From assembly GCF_000422385.1 (NCBI RefSeq), contig NZ_KE383822.1:46373-110372 (forward strand): a DNA stretch of 64,000 nucleotides, in the 5' to 3' direction. The stretch is from Microbacterium indicum DSM 19969. GTDB taxonomy: Bacteria; Actinomycetota; Actinomycetes; Actinomycetales; Microbacteriaceae. A program made the position numbers and the translations under genes. Below, in pieces: positions 37,563 to 49,079 of this stretch. Positions within the stretch are counted from its first letter, which is position 1; every line of letters starts with the position of its first letter. The notes beneath the pieces were generated by a model. It searched no databases and was not told the DNA's origin. It was given only the letters and a program-made list of their open reading frames with translations.

Positions 37563-39247
37563 CGCCGCTCGTCGCCCTCGGTGCGGACGACGGGGACGGG
37601 GCCCGTCGCGACGGCGCCGGCCTGGGCGAGCGCCACCTCGGACGCCGCCTCCTCGCCGTCGGTGAGGCCCTCGCGGCCCTCGGCGAGGCGCTCCTGCGTC
37701 GTCTTCGTGGCGAGGCGCTTGTTGGGCAGGAAGCACATCGCGATGAGGCTGATCACGGCGAGCGGGATCCCGACGAGGAACGCGTGCGAGATGGCCTGGG
37801 CCGACACGTCCTCGATGATCGTCGCGATCGCCTCGGGCATGCCGCGGGTCGTCGGCAGCGCGCCGCTCGCGAGCTCCTGCGCGATCTGAGCGCCCTCCGC
37901 GCCGAGCGAGGCGATGGCCGCCTGCAGGTCTGCCGCGCGGTCGGTCAGCTGGTTGGACATGCTCGTCGCGAGGACGGATCCCATGATCGCGACGCCCGTC
38001 GTGCCTCCGACCGAGCGGAAGAAGTTGACGCCCGAGCTCGCGACGCCGATCTTCGACGGATCGGCCGCGTTCTGCACGACGAGGACGAGGTTCTGCATCG
38101 TCATGCCCGTTCCGGCGCCGAGGAAGAACATGAAGACGCCGACGAGCCACAGCGGGGTGTCGAAGCGCAGCGTCGACAGCAGCGAGGTGCCGACGATCGA
38201 GAACACGGCGCCGATGATCAGGTAGCGCTTCCACTTGCCCGTGCGGGTGACGAGCTGCCCGACGACGGTCGATGCACCGAACATGCCGACGGCCATCGGG
38301 ATCGTGAGGAGGCCGGCCTCGGTCGGGCCGTAGCCGCGCGAGATCTGCATGTACTGGCCGAGGTACACGGCCGTTCCGAACATCGAGACGCCGATCGAGA
38401 TCGACGCGACGACCGCGAGCGTGAAGGTGCGGTTGCGGAAGAGCGAGAGCGGGATGAGCGGCTCGGCGACCTTCGACTCGGTGATGATGAAGGCGATGAC
38501 GCCGAGGACGCCGATGCCGACCATGTACAGCGTCTGCCAGCTGATCCAGCCGTAGTCGCTGACGTTCGAGATCCAGACGAGAAGGAAGCCGGCTGCGACG
38601 GCGAGGAACACGATGCCGAGGTAGTCGATGCGGACCTTGCCGGTGCGGATCTGGTTGATGCGCATCGTGAACAGGATCACGATGAACGCGAGGACGCCGA
38701 GGGGCACGCCCACGTAGAAGTTCCAGCGCCAGCCGACCGAGTCGGTGAGGAAGCCTCCGAGGATCGGGCCGCCGACGGTGCCGATGGCCATGACGCCCGC
38801 CATAAAGCCCATGTAGCGGCCGCGGTCGCGCGGGCTGATGATGTCGGCCATGAGGATCTGAGACATCGACTGCAGTCCGCCGCCGCCGATGCCCTGGAAG
38901 GCGCGGAAGAGGATCAGCATGCCGGCCGACTGCGAGAGGCCGGCGCCGGCGCTCGCGAGCACGAAGATCACGAGGGCCGTGAGCATGAGGACCTTGCGGT
39001 TGAGCAGGTCGGCGAGCTTGCCCCAGATGGGGGTCGAGATCGCGGTCGTGAGGAGCGTCATCGTGACGACCCACGTGTAGTCGGTCTGGGTTCCGCCGAG
39101 TTCGGGGACGATGATCGGCAGCGAGGTGCCGACGACCGTCATCGACATCATCGAGCAGAAGAGGGCCAGGAGCAGGCCGGTGAAGGCCTGCATCACCTGG
39201 CGGTGGGACATGCGCGCAGACACTGTCGTCGTCTGGGAGGAAGACAC
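37559..39247 (-). CDS. MFS drug efflux transporter, DHA2 (14-helix) family
   Basis: 562 residues, EmrB/QacA type. Motif A is GKLADLLNRKVLML, and motif C-like VMAIGTVGGPILGGFL lies in helix 5. A long loop (about 450-500) precedes the last helices, and the cytoplasmic tail is charged. The GTG at 39247 is supported by AAAGGA upstream; the frame extends further but without similarity. It probably exports toxic compounds, with the coupled MarR regulator sensing them. Confidence 0.92.
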   Translation of the reverse strand: MSSSQTTTVSARMSHRQVMQAFTGLLLALFCSMMSMTVVGTSLPIIVPELGGTQTDYTWVVTMTLLTTAISTPIWGKLADLLNRKVLMLTALVIFVLASAGAGLSQSAGMLILFRAFQGIGGGGLQSMSQILMADIISPRDRGRYMGFMAGVMAIGTVGGPILGGFLTDSVGWRWNFYVGVPLGVLAFIVILFTMRINQIRTGKVRIDYLGIVFLAVAAGFLLVWISNVSDYGWISWQTLYMVGIGVLGVIAFIITESKVAEPLIPLSLFRNRTFTLAVVASISIGVSMFGTAVYLGQYMQISRGYGPTEAGLLTIPMAVGMFGASTVVGQLVTRTGKWKRYLIIGAVFSIVGTSLLSTLRFDTPLWLVGVFMFFLGAGTGMTMQNLVLVVQNAADPSKIGVASSGVNFFRSVGGTTGVAIMGSVLATSMSNQLTDRAADLQAAIASLGAEGAQIAQELASGALPTTRGMPEAIATIIEDVSAQAISHAFLVGIPLAVISLIAMCFLPNKRLATKTTQERLAEGREGLTDGEEAASEVALAQAGAVATGPVPVVRTEGDERR

Positions 39248-39305
39248 GAGCGTCCTTTCTGCGAGGAGACGGGCAGGGAAGCGCGGCGACGCTGGCGCGC
39301 AGAAA

Positions 39306-39349
39306 GTTGATGAACTGCAACTATATGCCGATGGTTGACTTTCCGCAAC
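39306..39349 (-). promoter_or_regulatory. Promoter overlapped by two MarR-type operators
   Basis: On the minus strand TTGCGG (39348-39343) and TATAGT (39325-39320) are separated by exactly 17 nt, a near-consensus promoter for the efflux operon. Two 16-bp sites of the form GTTGA-N6-GCAAC occupy 39306-39321 and 39334-39349, 28 bp apart, covering the -35 and the region just downstream of the -10. Repression by the MarR product would block polymerase. Confidence 0.75.
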
Positions 39350-39409
39350 CATCTCCCGCGAGCCGCGTCGCGCGGGGGATGTCCGGGGTCCGCGGCTAGG
39401 CTGAACCCG

Positions 39410-40090
39410 ATGTTCACGCCCGACCTCGAATCTCGGATCGTCGCCGATTCGCGCGACCGGGTCGCGTGGATGCGGGCGCGCTCGCAGGGGATCACGGCGA
39501 CCGACGTCGCGCACCTCTCGACGCCCGCGTCGATCCTCCGTGCGGCCGAGCACAAGCTGCGCCCGTCGAGCTTCGGCGGCAACGCCTACACCGACCACGG
39601 CCGGAGGCGCGAGCCCGAGATCGCCGCGTGGGTCGAGGAGCACCACGGGATCCAGCCGTCGACCTCGCTCTTCCGCGCCGAGGCCGAGAAGCGCCACCTC
39701 GCGACGCCCGACGGCATCGTGCAGCAGTCCGACGGCGTGATCGTGCTCGCCGAGATCAAGACGACGAACAAGCCGTGGCGCACGATCCCGCGCGCCTATC
39801 TGCGGCAGGTCTGGTGGCAGCAGCACGTCCTCGGCGCCGAGCGCACGCTCTTCGCGTGGGAGGAGCACCGCGACTTCCGCCCGCTGCACGACGAGCCCAA
39901 GACGGTGTGGATCGACCGCGACGAGAAGGCGATCGCCGAGCTCGTCGCGAAGGCCACGGCGCTGATCGACGAGCTGTACCGCATGACGACCGGGCAGTCG
40001 ATCCCGCAGGACGGGCTGTCGCCGCGCGAGCAGGCGATGCTCAAGGCCGCGACGGCCGACGCGTACCGGGCGCTCGCGCTGACCGACTGA
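39410..40090 (+). CDS. YqaJ-type viral recombinase family nuclease
   Basis: 226 residues. The lambda-exonuclease/YqaJ fold is shown by GITATDVAHLSTPASIL at the N-terminus, DHGRRREPEIAAW, and the catalytic D...ExK arrangement in TPDGIVQQSDGVIVLAEIKT. A C-terminal helical part follows. Phage homologues work with an annealing protein; none is present, so this is an orphan chromosomal copy. The ATG at 39410 is preferred; the frame is open to 39335. Confidence 0.85.
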   Translation: MFTPDLESRIVADSRDRVAWMRARSQGITATDVAHLSTPASILRAAEHKLRPSSFGGNAYTDHGRRREPEIAAWVEEHHGIQPSTSLFRAEAEKRHLATPDGIVQQSDGVIVLAEIKTTNKPWRTIPRAYLRQVWWQQHVLGAERTLFAWEEHRDFRPLHDEPKTVWIDRDEKAIAELVAKATALIDELYRMTTGQSIPQDGLSPREQAMLKAATADAYRALALTD

Positions 40091-40113
40091 CGGCGGATCC
40101 CCAGACACCCGGG

Positions 40114-40143
40114 TTGGCGGATCCCGCTCCCGTCGCGTATCGT
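40114..40143 (+). promoter_or_regulatory. Candidate promoter of rplJ-rplL
   Basis: TTGGCG (40114-40119) and TATCGT (40138-40143) are separated by 18 nt, giving a leader of about 200 nt before rplJ. Confidence 0.5.
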
Positions 40144-40149
40144 TGTGGA

Positions 40150-40349
40150 TAACCGAAGACCGCTGGTCATCGGAGCGCCCTCGGGCGATCCGATCGAAGC
40201 TCTGCAGAAGCAGGGGCCCGCGCAGGTGTGCTGAAACTCTCTCGAGCTCCGTGCGCCTTGCGCCGGAGCTCTTGTCATGTCTGGGCCCGAGCGCGAATCG
40301 GCCGGCATCTCGCCACCGCGAGACGCCTCGCAGATATCAAGGAGTGGCC
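40150..40349 (+). ncRNA. Structured leader of the rplJ-rplL operon
   Basis: The ~200-nt leader contains a strong hairpin, GAGCTCCG (40244-40251) with CGGAGCTC (40264-40271) and an inner GCGC/GCGC, followed by TTGTCATGTC. A leader bound by L10-L12 for autoregulation is known for this operon in many bacteria; that this RNA does the same is inferred. No gene was seen in it. Confidence 0.45.
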
Positions 40350-40865
40350 ATGGCGCAGAAGGAAGCATCGGTCGCCGAGCTCACGAAGTCATTCGAGAAC
40401 TCGAGCGCCGTCCTGCTGACCGAGTACCGCGGTCTGACGGTCGCCGAGCTCAAGGAGCTCCGCGACAGCATCCGTCAGGACGCGGAATACGCCGTGGTGA
40501 AGAACACGCTGACCAAGATCGCCGCCAACTCGGTGGGGATCGACGCGTTCGACGACGAGCTCAAGGGCCCGTCGGCGATCGCCTTCGTGCACGGTGACCC
40601 GGTCGCCGTCGCGAAGGGCCTGCGCACCTTCGCCAAGGCACACCCTCTTCTCGTGGTCAAGGGCGGGTACTTCGATGGTGCCCCGCTCTCGGCTGAGGAA
40701 GTCAACAAGCTCGCCGACCTCGAGAGCCGTGAGGTTCTCCTGTCGAAGGTCGCCGGCATGATGAAGGCCTCGATGTCGAAGGCTGCCGCCGTCTTCCAGG
40801 CGCTGCCGTCCAAGACCGTCCGCACGGTCGAGGCACTGCGCGAGAAGCAGGAGAACGCGGCGTAA
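40350..40865 (+). CDS. rplJ: 50S ribosomal protein L10
   Basis: 171 residues, full length. It begins MAQKEASVAELTKSFENSSA with EYRGLTVAELKELR and KNTLTKIA; the C-terminal helix carries the L12 dimers. An AAGGAG site precedes the ATG. It is 54 bp upstream of rplL. Confidence 0.98.
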   Translation: MAQKEASVAELTKSFENSSAVLLTEYRGLTVAELKELRDSIRQDAEYAVVKNTLTKIAANSVGIDAFDDELKGPSAIAFVHGDPVAVAKGLRTFAKAHPLLVVKGGYFDGAPLSAEEVNKLADLESREVLLSKVAGMMKASMSKAAAVFQALPSKTVRTVEALREKQENAA

Positions 40866-40919
40866 TCGCCGACGTTCACACATACCACCGACCTCACCCA
40901 GACAAACAGGAGAAATAAC

Positions 40920-41309
40920 ATGGCGAAGCTCAGCACCGAAGAGCTGCTCAGCGCGTTCGAGGAGCTCACGCTCATCGAGCTCAGCGAGTTCGTGAAGGCG
41001 TTCGAGGAGAAGTTCGACGTCACCGCCGCCGCTCCGGCCGCCGTCGCCGTCGCGGGTGCGCCCGCCGCTGGTGGCGCCGCCGAGGCTGCCGAGGAGAAGA
41101 CCGAGTTCGACGTCATCCTCGAGGCTGCCGGCGACAAGAAGATCCAGGTCATCAAGGCCGTCCGCGAGCTCACCTCGCTCGGCCTCGGCGACGCCAAGGC
41201 GCTCGTCGACGGTGCCCCCAAGCCGGTCCTCGAGGCCGCTGCGAAGGACGCCGCCGACGCCGCGAAGGCGAAGCTCGAGGAGGCCGGCGCCACGGTTACC
41301 GTCAAGTAA
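40920..41309 (+). CDS. rplL: 50S ribosomal protein L7/L12
   Basis: 129 residues, with the N-terminal dimerisation domain ([20 protein letters not shown]), an Ala-rich hinge (about 40-60) and the C-terminal factor-binding domain [20 protein letters not shown] and [22 protein letters not shown] precedes the ATG. A terminator follows at 41328-41360. Confidence 0.98.
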   Translation: MAKLSTEELLSAFEELTLIELSEFVKAFEEKFDVTAAAPAAVAVAGAPAAGGAAEAAEEKTEFDVILEAAGDKKIQVIKAVRELTSLGLGDAKALVDGAPKPVLEAAAKDAADAAKAKLEEAGATVTVK

Positions 41310-41327
41310 TCGAGGCTTCTGCCTTCA

Positions 41328-41360
41328 CGGGGCTCGGATCCATCACGGATCCGGGCCCCG
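41328..41360 (+). terminator. Intrinsic terminator after rplL
   Basis: CGGGGCTCGGATCC (41328-41341) pairs with GGATCCGGGCCCCG (41347-41360) except for one mismatch; it is followed by TTCCTTTTCG. Confidence 0.8.
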
Positions 41361-41416
41361 TTCCTTTTCGCGGGGCGTGAACACGCCGTTCACATCGAGC
41401 GGGCACAATCGGTCGC

Positions 41417-43051
41417 ATGACAGCCGAGTGGTGGCGCACCGCCGTGATCTACCAGGTCTACCCGCGCTCGTTCGCCGACAGCGACGGCGACGGGATCGGC
41501 GACCTGCCCGGGGCGCTCGCGCGCATCGACGCCCTCGCGGATCTCGGGGTCGACGCCGTCTGGTTCTCGCCCTTCATGCCGTCGCCGCAGAAGGACGCGG
41601 GATACGACATCAGCGACTACCGCGCGATCGACCCGCTGTTCGGCACGCTCGCCGACTTCGACGCGTTCCTCGCGGCGGCGCACGAGCGGGGGATCCGGGT
41701 CATCGTCGACCTCGTCCCCAACCACTCGTCGGATCAGCACGCCTGGTTCCAGGAGGCGGTCGCGGCCGACCCCGGATCCCCCGAGCGCGCGCGGTACCTG
41801 TTCCGCGACGGGCGCGGGGAGGGCGGCGACGAGCCGCCGAACAACTGGGAGAGCTTCTTCGGAGGATCCGCGTGGCAGCGCACGACGCTCCCTGACGGTT
41901 CGCCCGGCCAGTGGTACCTGCACCTGTTCGACGCCTCGCAGCCCGACTTCGACTGGCGCAACGAGGAGGTGCGCGAGGAGTTCCGGCAGATCCTGCGCTT
42001 CTGGCTCGACCGGGGCGTCGACGGGTTCCGCGTCGACGTCGCGCATGGGCTCATCAAGGCCGAGGGGCTGCCCGACCAGGTCTCCGCGGAGGATGCGGAG
42101 GCGGCGAGCGCGATGGGCGGGCTCGCGAACACGGCGCCCTACGTGGGGCAGCCGGAAGTGCACGAGATCTACCGCGACTGGCGCCGCCTCCTCGACGAGT
42201 ACGACGGCGACCGGGCGCTCTGCGCCGAGGCCTGGCTGCCGACGCTCGCGCAGGCCGCCCTCTGGGTCCGGCCCGACGAGATGCACCAGGCGTTCAACAT
42301 GAACTACCTCGGGACCCCGTGGCTGGCCGACCGGCTGCGGTCCGTTATCGACGAGTCGATCGAGGAGTTCGGTGGCGTCGGCGCACCCGCCACCTGGGTG
42401 CTCTCGAACCACGACGTCATCCGCCACGGCTCCCGGCTCGCCCTGCCCGACGACGAGCAGTCGTTCGGCGTCGGGCCCCGCTCGCCGCACCTGCCGGATC
42501 CGCAGCTCTCGTCGCGCCGCGGCCGGGCGGCGACGGCGCTCATGCTCGCGCTCCCGGGTTCGGCCTACCTCTTCCAAGGCGAGGAGCTCGGGCTGCCAGA
42601 GGTCATCGACATCGCCGACGCCGAGCGGCAGGACCCCCGCTTCTTCCGCACGAACGGAGCCGACTACGGGCGCGACGGCTGCCGCGTGCCGCTCCCGTGG
42701 GAGGCGGCCGAGCCGCACGCGGGCTTCGGCGGGGATCCGTGGCTGCCGCAGCCCGCGTCGTGGGCGGCGCTCGCACGATCGGCGCAGACCTCCGACCCCG
42801 GATCGACCCTGTCGATGTATCGGCGCCTGCTGGCGCTGCGCCGCGAGAACGCGCTCGGCGCCGGATCCCTCGAGTGGCTCGACGAGTATCCCGACGACCA
42901 CACGCTCGCCTTCGCGAACGGGGGCGTCGCGGTCGTCGTCAACTTCGGCGACGAGCCGATCGAGCTGCCCGACGGCGAAGTCCTCGCCGCGTCGTGGCCC
43001 CTCGCCGACGGGCTGCTGCCGCCCGACGCGACGGCGTGGGTGCGGGCGTAG
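41417..43051 (+). CDS. Glycoside hydrolase family 13 (alpha-glucosidase / oligo-1,6-glucosidase)
   Basis: Cytoplasmic hydrolase of alpha-glucosides, 544 residues. The GH13 regions are all visible: VIYQVYPRSFADSDGDGIGD, DLVPNHSSDQHAWF, the nucleophile D207 in GFRVDVAHGL, the acid/base E271 in LCAEAWLP, and D333 in LSNHDVIRHGSR. The QVYPRSF...GDGIGDL calcium-type loop fits the oligo-1,6-glucosidase/alpha-glucosidase subfamilies. The substrate may be maltose, isomaltose, sucrose or trehalose; there is no adjacent transporter to decide. Confidence 0.92.
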   Translation: MTAEWWRTAVIYQVYPRSFADSDGDGIGDLPGALARIDALADLGVDAVWFSPFMPSPQKDAGYDISDYRAIDPLFGTLADFDAFLAAAHERGIRVIVDLVPNHSSDQHAWFQEAVAADPGSPERARYLFRDGRGEGGDEPPNNWESFFGGSAWQRTTLPDGSPGQWYLHLFDASQPDFDWRNEEVREEFRQILRFWLDRGVDGFRVDVAHGLIKAEGLPDQVSAEDAEAASAMGGLANTAPYVGQPEVHEIYRDWRRLLDEYDGDRALCAEAWLPTLAQAALWVRPDEMHQAFNMNYLGTPWLADRLRSVIDESIEEFGGVGAPATWVLSNHDVIRHGSRLALPDDEQSFGVGPRSPHLPDPQLSSRRGRAATALMLALPGSAYLFQGEELGLPEVIDIADAERQDPRFFRTNGADYGRDGCRVPLPWEAAEPHAGFGGDPWLPQPASWAALARSAQTSDPGSTLSMYRRLLALRRENALGAGSLEWLDEYPDDHTLAFANGGVAVVVNFGDEPIELPDGEVLAASWPLADGLLPPDATAWVRA

Positions 43052-43077
43052 GGGCGGAGGACCCTCGGCGCAGTCGG

Positions 43078-46323
<3,246 letters not shown>

Positions 46324-46381
46324 GCGTGCGGATCCTTCAGAAAACGGTCGTCAGGAGATTCTCTCGCGTCTCGCGCGTGTT

Positions 46382-46450
46382 GCCAAGTGGCAGAGAGGAT
46401 TCGCAGAAGATATGCCGCCTGCCGGGGGTTTTCTCCGGATCCGGAGAAAT
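46382..46450. promoter_or_regulatory. Two palindromes upstream of the sigma-factor fusion
   Basis: TGCCA-AG-TGGCA occupies 46382-46393, and a perfect 20-bp palindrome (TTTCTCCGGA and its inverse) occupies 46431-46450. They lie 59 and 108 bp before the sigma-fusion ATG. Both are candidate binding sites for a dimeric regulator; no match to a known operator was recognised. Confidence 0.5.
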
Positions 46451-46570
46451 CTTCGCGAACTCGCGTAACGAAACGCGCTCCGCGCCGTCTCATGTATCGA
46501 GAGAGACACGTCGCTCGGCGTCCGGGGGGAGTAAGTCCGAGCAGTGGGTGGCGGTGACGCTGAACCCCGG

Positions 46571-46614
46571 AAGGCGGTTCCGGATTCTCGGGGGAGGAGA
46601 TCCGGAGCCGCCTT
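46571..46614 (+). terminator. Hairpin with T-rich tail in the protease leader
   Basis: AAGGCGGTTCCGGA (46571-46584) pairs with TCCGGAGCCGCCTT (46601-46614) with one mismatch, followed by CTTTCGTCTTTCTCCC. It lies about 160 bp before the protease start, so it could attenuate transcription into that gene or end a short leader RNA. Apart from this and the palindromes at 46382-46450, no gene is seen in 46324-46771. Confidence 0.5.
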
Positions 46615-46771
46615 CTTTCGTCTTTCTCCCTGTAGGACTTGGATTTCTGAGTGTCGTCTGTAAGGGTGTTATCGCTGTGCCGAGCCGGGGATGCGCTCCG
46701 GGAAGCACGACGAGGCGCAGCGATCAACTGTCAGAGGCGCGCCGGTCGCGCCGTCACCATGGGGGAACCTC

Positions 46772-48889
46772 TTGAGCTCCAACATCAGGAAGGGCGCGCG
46801 CCTGGGCGCGCTCGGGGCCGCTGCAGCGCTTGTCGCCAGCGGTCTCTTCGCGTCTGCGGCCTCGGCCGAGGAGGTCGCGCCGACGGGCAGCGTCGACGAC
46901 CTCGACGCGATCGCCGCGCAGGCGTTCACCGACCCGGCCGTCAGCTCCGTGACGACCGACGGGCGCGACATCATCATCCGCAAGCTCGCGGATGACCAGC
47001 TCGAGGCGTTCTCGACGGCGCCCTCTGCTCCCGATTCGGTCGTCGATCGCATCGCCGACTCGTTCTCGAACGTCGTCGTCGAGGAGTCGGCCAAGCCGGT
47101 CGAGCCCCTCGCCTCGAACACCGTCGTGGGCGGCGCGGGCTACGCGACCTGGGGCGACGGCTTCTACCTGGGCACCTGCTCCGTCGGCTTCCCGGCGTGG
47201 ACGCCCTCGGGCGACCCCGCCGTGATCTCGGCCGGCCACTGCACGGCCGACGGCGATACCTACGGCGTCGCCGAGGGTGCCGACCTGACGCTCCCGTCGA
47301 CCGAGATGAACCCCGACGAAGCCGACTACGTCGACCCCGAGCCGTTCACCGAGCTCGGAACCTTCGCGTTCGAGCAGTTCGGCGGCACCGGCAACGCCGA
47401 GTGGGACGGCAACGGCCAGGTCGACCCGGACGCCGACGACTACACCGACATCTCGGTGCTCGACGTCACCAACCCGGATCTCACGCTCCAGCCGTCGATC
47501 ACCGACTGGGCCGGCAAGGCCGACGACGACCTCGCGTCGTCCGGCTTCGCGGTCACGGGCGTCTCGACGCCCGAGATCGGCGACCCGATCCAGCGCAGCG
47601 GCCGCTCGACCGGCTACGGCGAGGGCGAGGTCATCGACCCCGGCTACACCGTCGACGAGATCGGCTACACCCTCGTCTCGAACCACGTCGTGCGCGGCTT
47701 CGCGACCGACGCGCACACGACGCACGGCGACTCGGGCGGACCCGCGATCTCGAACGGCGACGCCGTGGGCGTTCTGTCGGGCGGCAACACCGAGATGTCC
47801 TGGTACACGGACCTCGAGTTCGGCCTCGACGTCGTCGCGCAGAACGTCGGCGACTACACCGTGATGCTCGACATCGAAGAGCCCGAGATCACGAAGGCGA
47901 AGGTCCAGGAGGACGGCGTCTGGACGGGAACCGGCCAGCCCGGCACGACGATCGTCGTCCGCGGCGACGTCGAGACCGAGGTCACCGTCGGCGACGACGG
48001 CACCTTCGAGATCCCCGCGGGTGACGCCGGCTCGTACGACGTGACGCTCGTCGCGAAGGACAGCGGCTACAACAAGTCGGACAGCGTCGACGCGACGCTG
48101 ACGGCGACGGCCGCGCCCACCGCGACGCCGACGCCCACGCCGACCGCGACTCCGACCGAGACGCCGACGGCGACGCCGACCCCCACGGCCACGCCGACGG
48201 AGGAGCCCACCGCGACCCCGACCCCGACGCCGACCGCCACCCCGACCGAGACGCCGACGGCCACGCCGACCGCGACTCCGACCGAGGAGCCCACCGCGAC
48301 TCCGACGCCGACCGAGGAGCCGACCGCGACGCCGACCCCCACCGAGGAGCCGACCGTGACGCCGACCCCGACCGACGAGCCGACGGCTGAGCCGACGAGC
48401 GAGCCGACCGAGGAGCCCACGGCCGAGCCGACGACCGAGCCGTCCGACGACGGTGACGACGACGCGGCCGCCGCGACGCTGCGGATCGACGACGACACCG
48501 TGACGCAGGGCCAGAAGGTCTTCGTCTCGGGCGACGGCTGGACCGCTGGCGACGACGTCACGATCGAGCTGCACTCGACCCCGGTCGAGCTCGGCACCGC
48601 GACCGTCGACGACGAGGGCGCGTTCGCCGCGGCCGTCGTGATCCCCGCTGACGCCACCGTCGGAGAGCACACCGTCGTCGCCACCGCGACCGACGGAACG
48701 ACGCTCGAGCTCCCGATCACCGTCGTGGCGGCAGCCGCCGGCGGCGGATCGGGCGACACCCCCGACGGCGGCCTCGTCGCCACGGGCGGCGACATGGGCG
48801 CGTACACGCCCCTCGTGGCGGGCGGCGCGATCGTCCTGATCGCAGCCGGCATCCTGCTGGTCGTCATCCGCCGCTCGCGCAAGGCGTGA
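46772..48889 (+). CDS. Secreted trypsin-like serine protease with PTE-rich stalk and LPXTG-like wall anchor
   Basis: 705 residues from a TTG start that has GGGGGAA 5 nt upstream and gives a clean signal peptide ([20 protein letters not shown], cleavage near SAASA). An in-frame ATG at 46691 would add 27 residues. The chymotrypsin-fold triad is H156 in SAGHC, D226 in DYTDISVL and S321 in GDSGGP. A small Ig-like domain follows, then a Thr/Pro/Glu repeat region (~448-560), a second Ig-like domain, and at the C-terminus LVATG (L668), a hydrophobic helix and RRSRKA, a sortase-type sorting signal. It is divergent from the sigma-factor fusion, whose stalk has the same composition. Substrate unknown. 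Confidence 0.86.
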   Translation: MSSNIRKGARLGALGAAAALVASGLFASAASAEEVAPTGSVDDLDAIAAQAFTDPAVSSVTTDGRDIIIRKLADDQLEAFSTAPSAPDSVVDRIADSFSNVVVEESAKPVEPLASNTVVGGAGYATWGDGFYLGTCSVGFPAWTPSGDPAVISAGHCTADGDTYGVAEGADLTLPSTEMNPDEADYVDPEPFTELGTFAFEQFGGTGNAEWDGNGQVDPDADDYTDISVLDVTNPDLTLQPSITDWAGKADDDLASSGFAVTGVSTPEIGDPIQRSGRSTGYGEGEVIDPGYTVDEIGYTLVSNHVVRGFATDAHTTHGDSGGPAISNGDAVGVLSGGNTEMSWYTDLEFGLDVVAQNVGDYTVMLDIEEPEITKAKVQEDGVWTGTGQPGTTIVVRGDVETEVTVGDDGTFEIPAGDAGSYDVTLVAKDSGYNKSDSVDATLTATAAPTATPTPTPTATPTETPTATPTPTATPTEEPTATPTPTPTATPTETPTATPTATPTEEPTATPTPTEEPTATPTPTEEPTVTPTPTDEPTAEPTSEPTEEPTAEPTTEPSDDGDDDAAAATLRIDDDTVTQGQKVFVSGDGWTAGDDVTIELHSTPVELGTATVDDEGAFAAAVVIPADATVGEHTVVATATDGTTLELPITVVAAAAGGGSGDTPDGGLVATGGDMGAYTPLVAGGAIVLIAAGILLVVIRRSRKA

Positions 48890-48908
48890 TCGGCTGACGC
48901 ACCGCTGA

Positions 48909-48938
48909 AGGCGGGACGGGAGAGATCCCGTCCCGCCT
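48909..48938 (+). terminator. Intrinsic terminator after the protease gene
   Basis: AGGCGGGACGGGA (48909-48921) pairs perfectly with 48926-48938 around a GAGA loop, followed by TTCG. Confidence 0.85.
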
Positions 48939-48957
48939 TTCGCGTTCGGTAGTATCG

Positions 48958-49040
48958 GTTCCGTCGCGACTGGCGCATCAGGTGGGGGCCACCACCGGGG
49001 AGCGACGAAGGATCTGCAGACCGCGCGCCTGGGTCGACGC
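48958..49040 (+). ncRNA. ZTP (pfl) riboswitch upstream of glyA-folD
   Basis: The conserved ZTP-riboswitch core is legible. P1 is CGTCGC (48962-48967) with GCGACG (49002-49007); GACTGGCG follows the first strand and CCACCGGGGAGCGACG precedes the second. After a short linker comes the second-domain signature CCGCGCGCCTGGGT at 49021-49034. This class senses ZTP/ZMP, a signal of 10-formyl-tetrahydrofolate shortage, and is classically found before glyA and folD, as here. No terminator lies between it and glyA, so control is probably at translation start. Confidence 0.9.
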
Positions 49041-49079
49041 ACCGAGCACCTCTCGCCCTTTCGTCGTTCAGGAGATGTC

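Noticed and set aside
46490..46620. c-di-AMP (ydaO) riboswitch before the protease
   Set aside because: Some GGGGAACC-like bases near 46761 recall that class, but the conserved helices and order could not be found; only the hairpin is reported.
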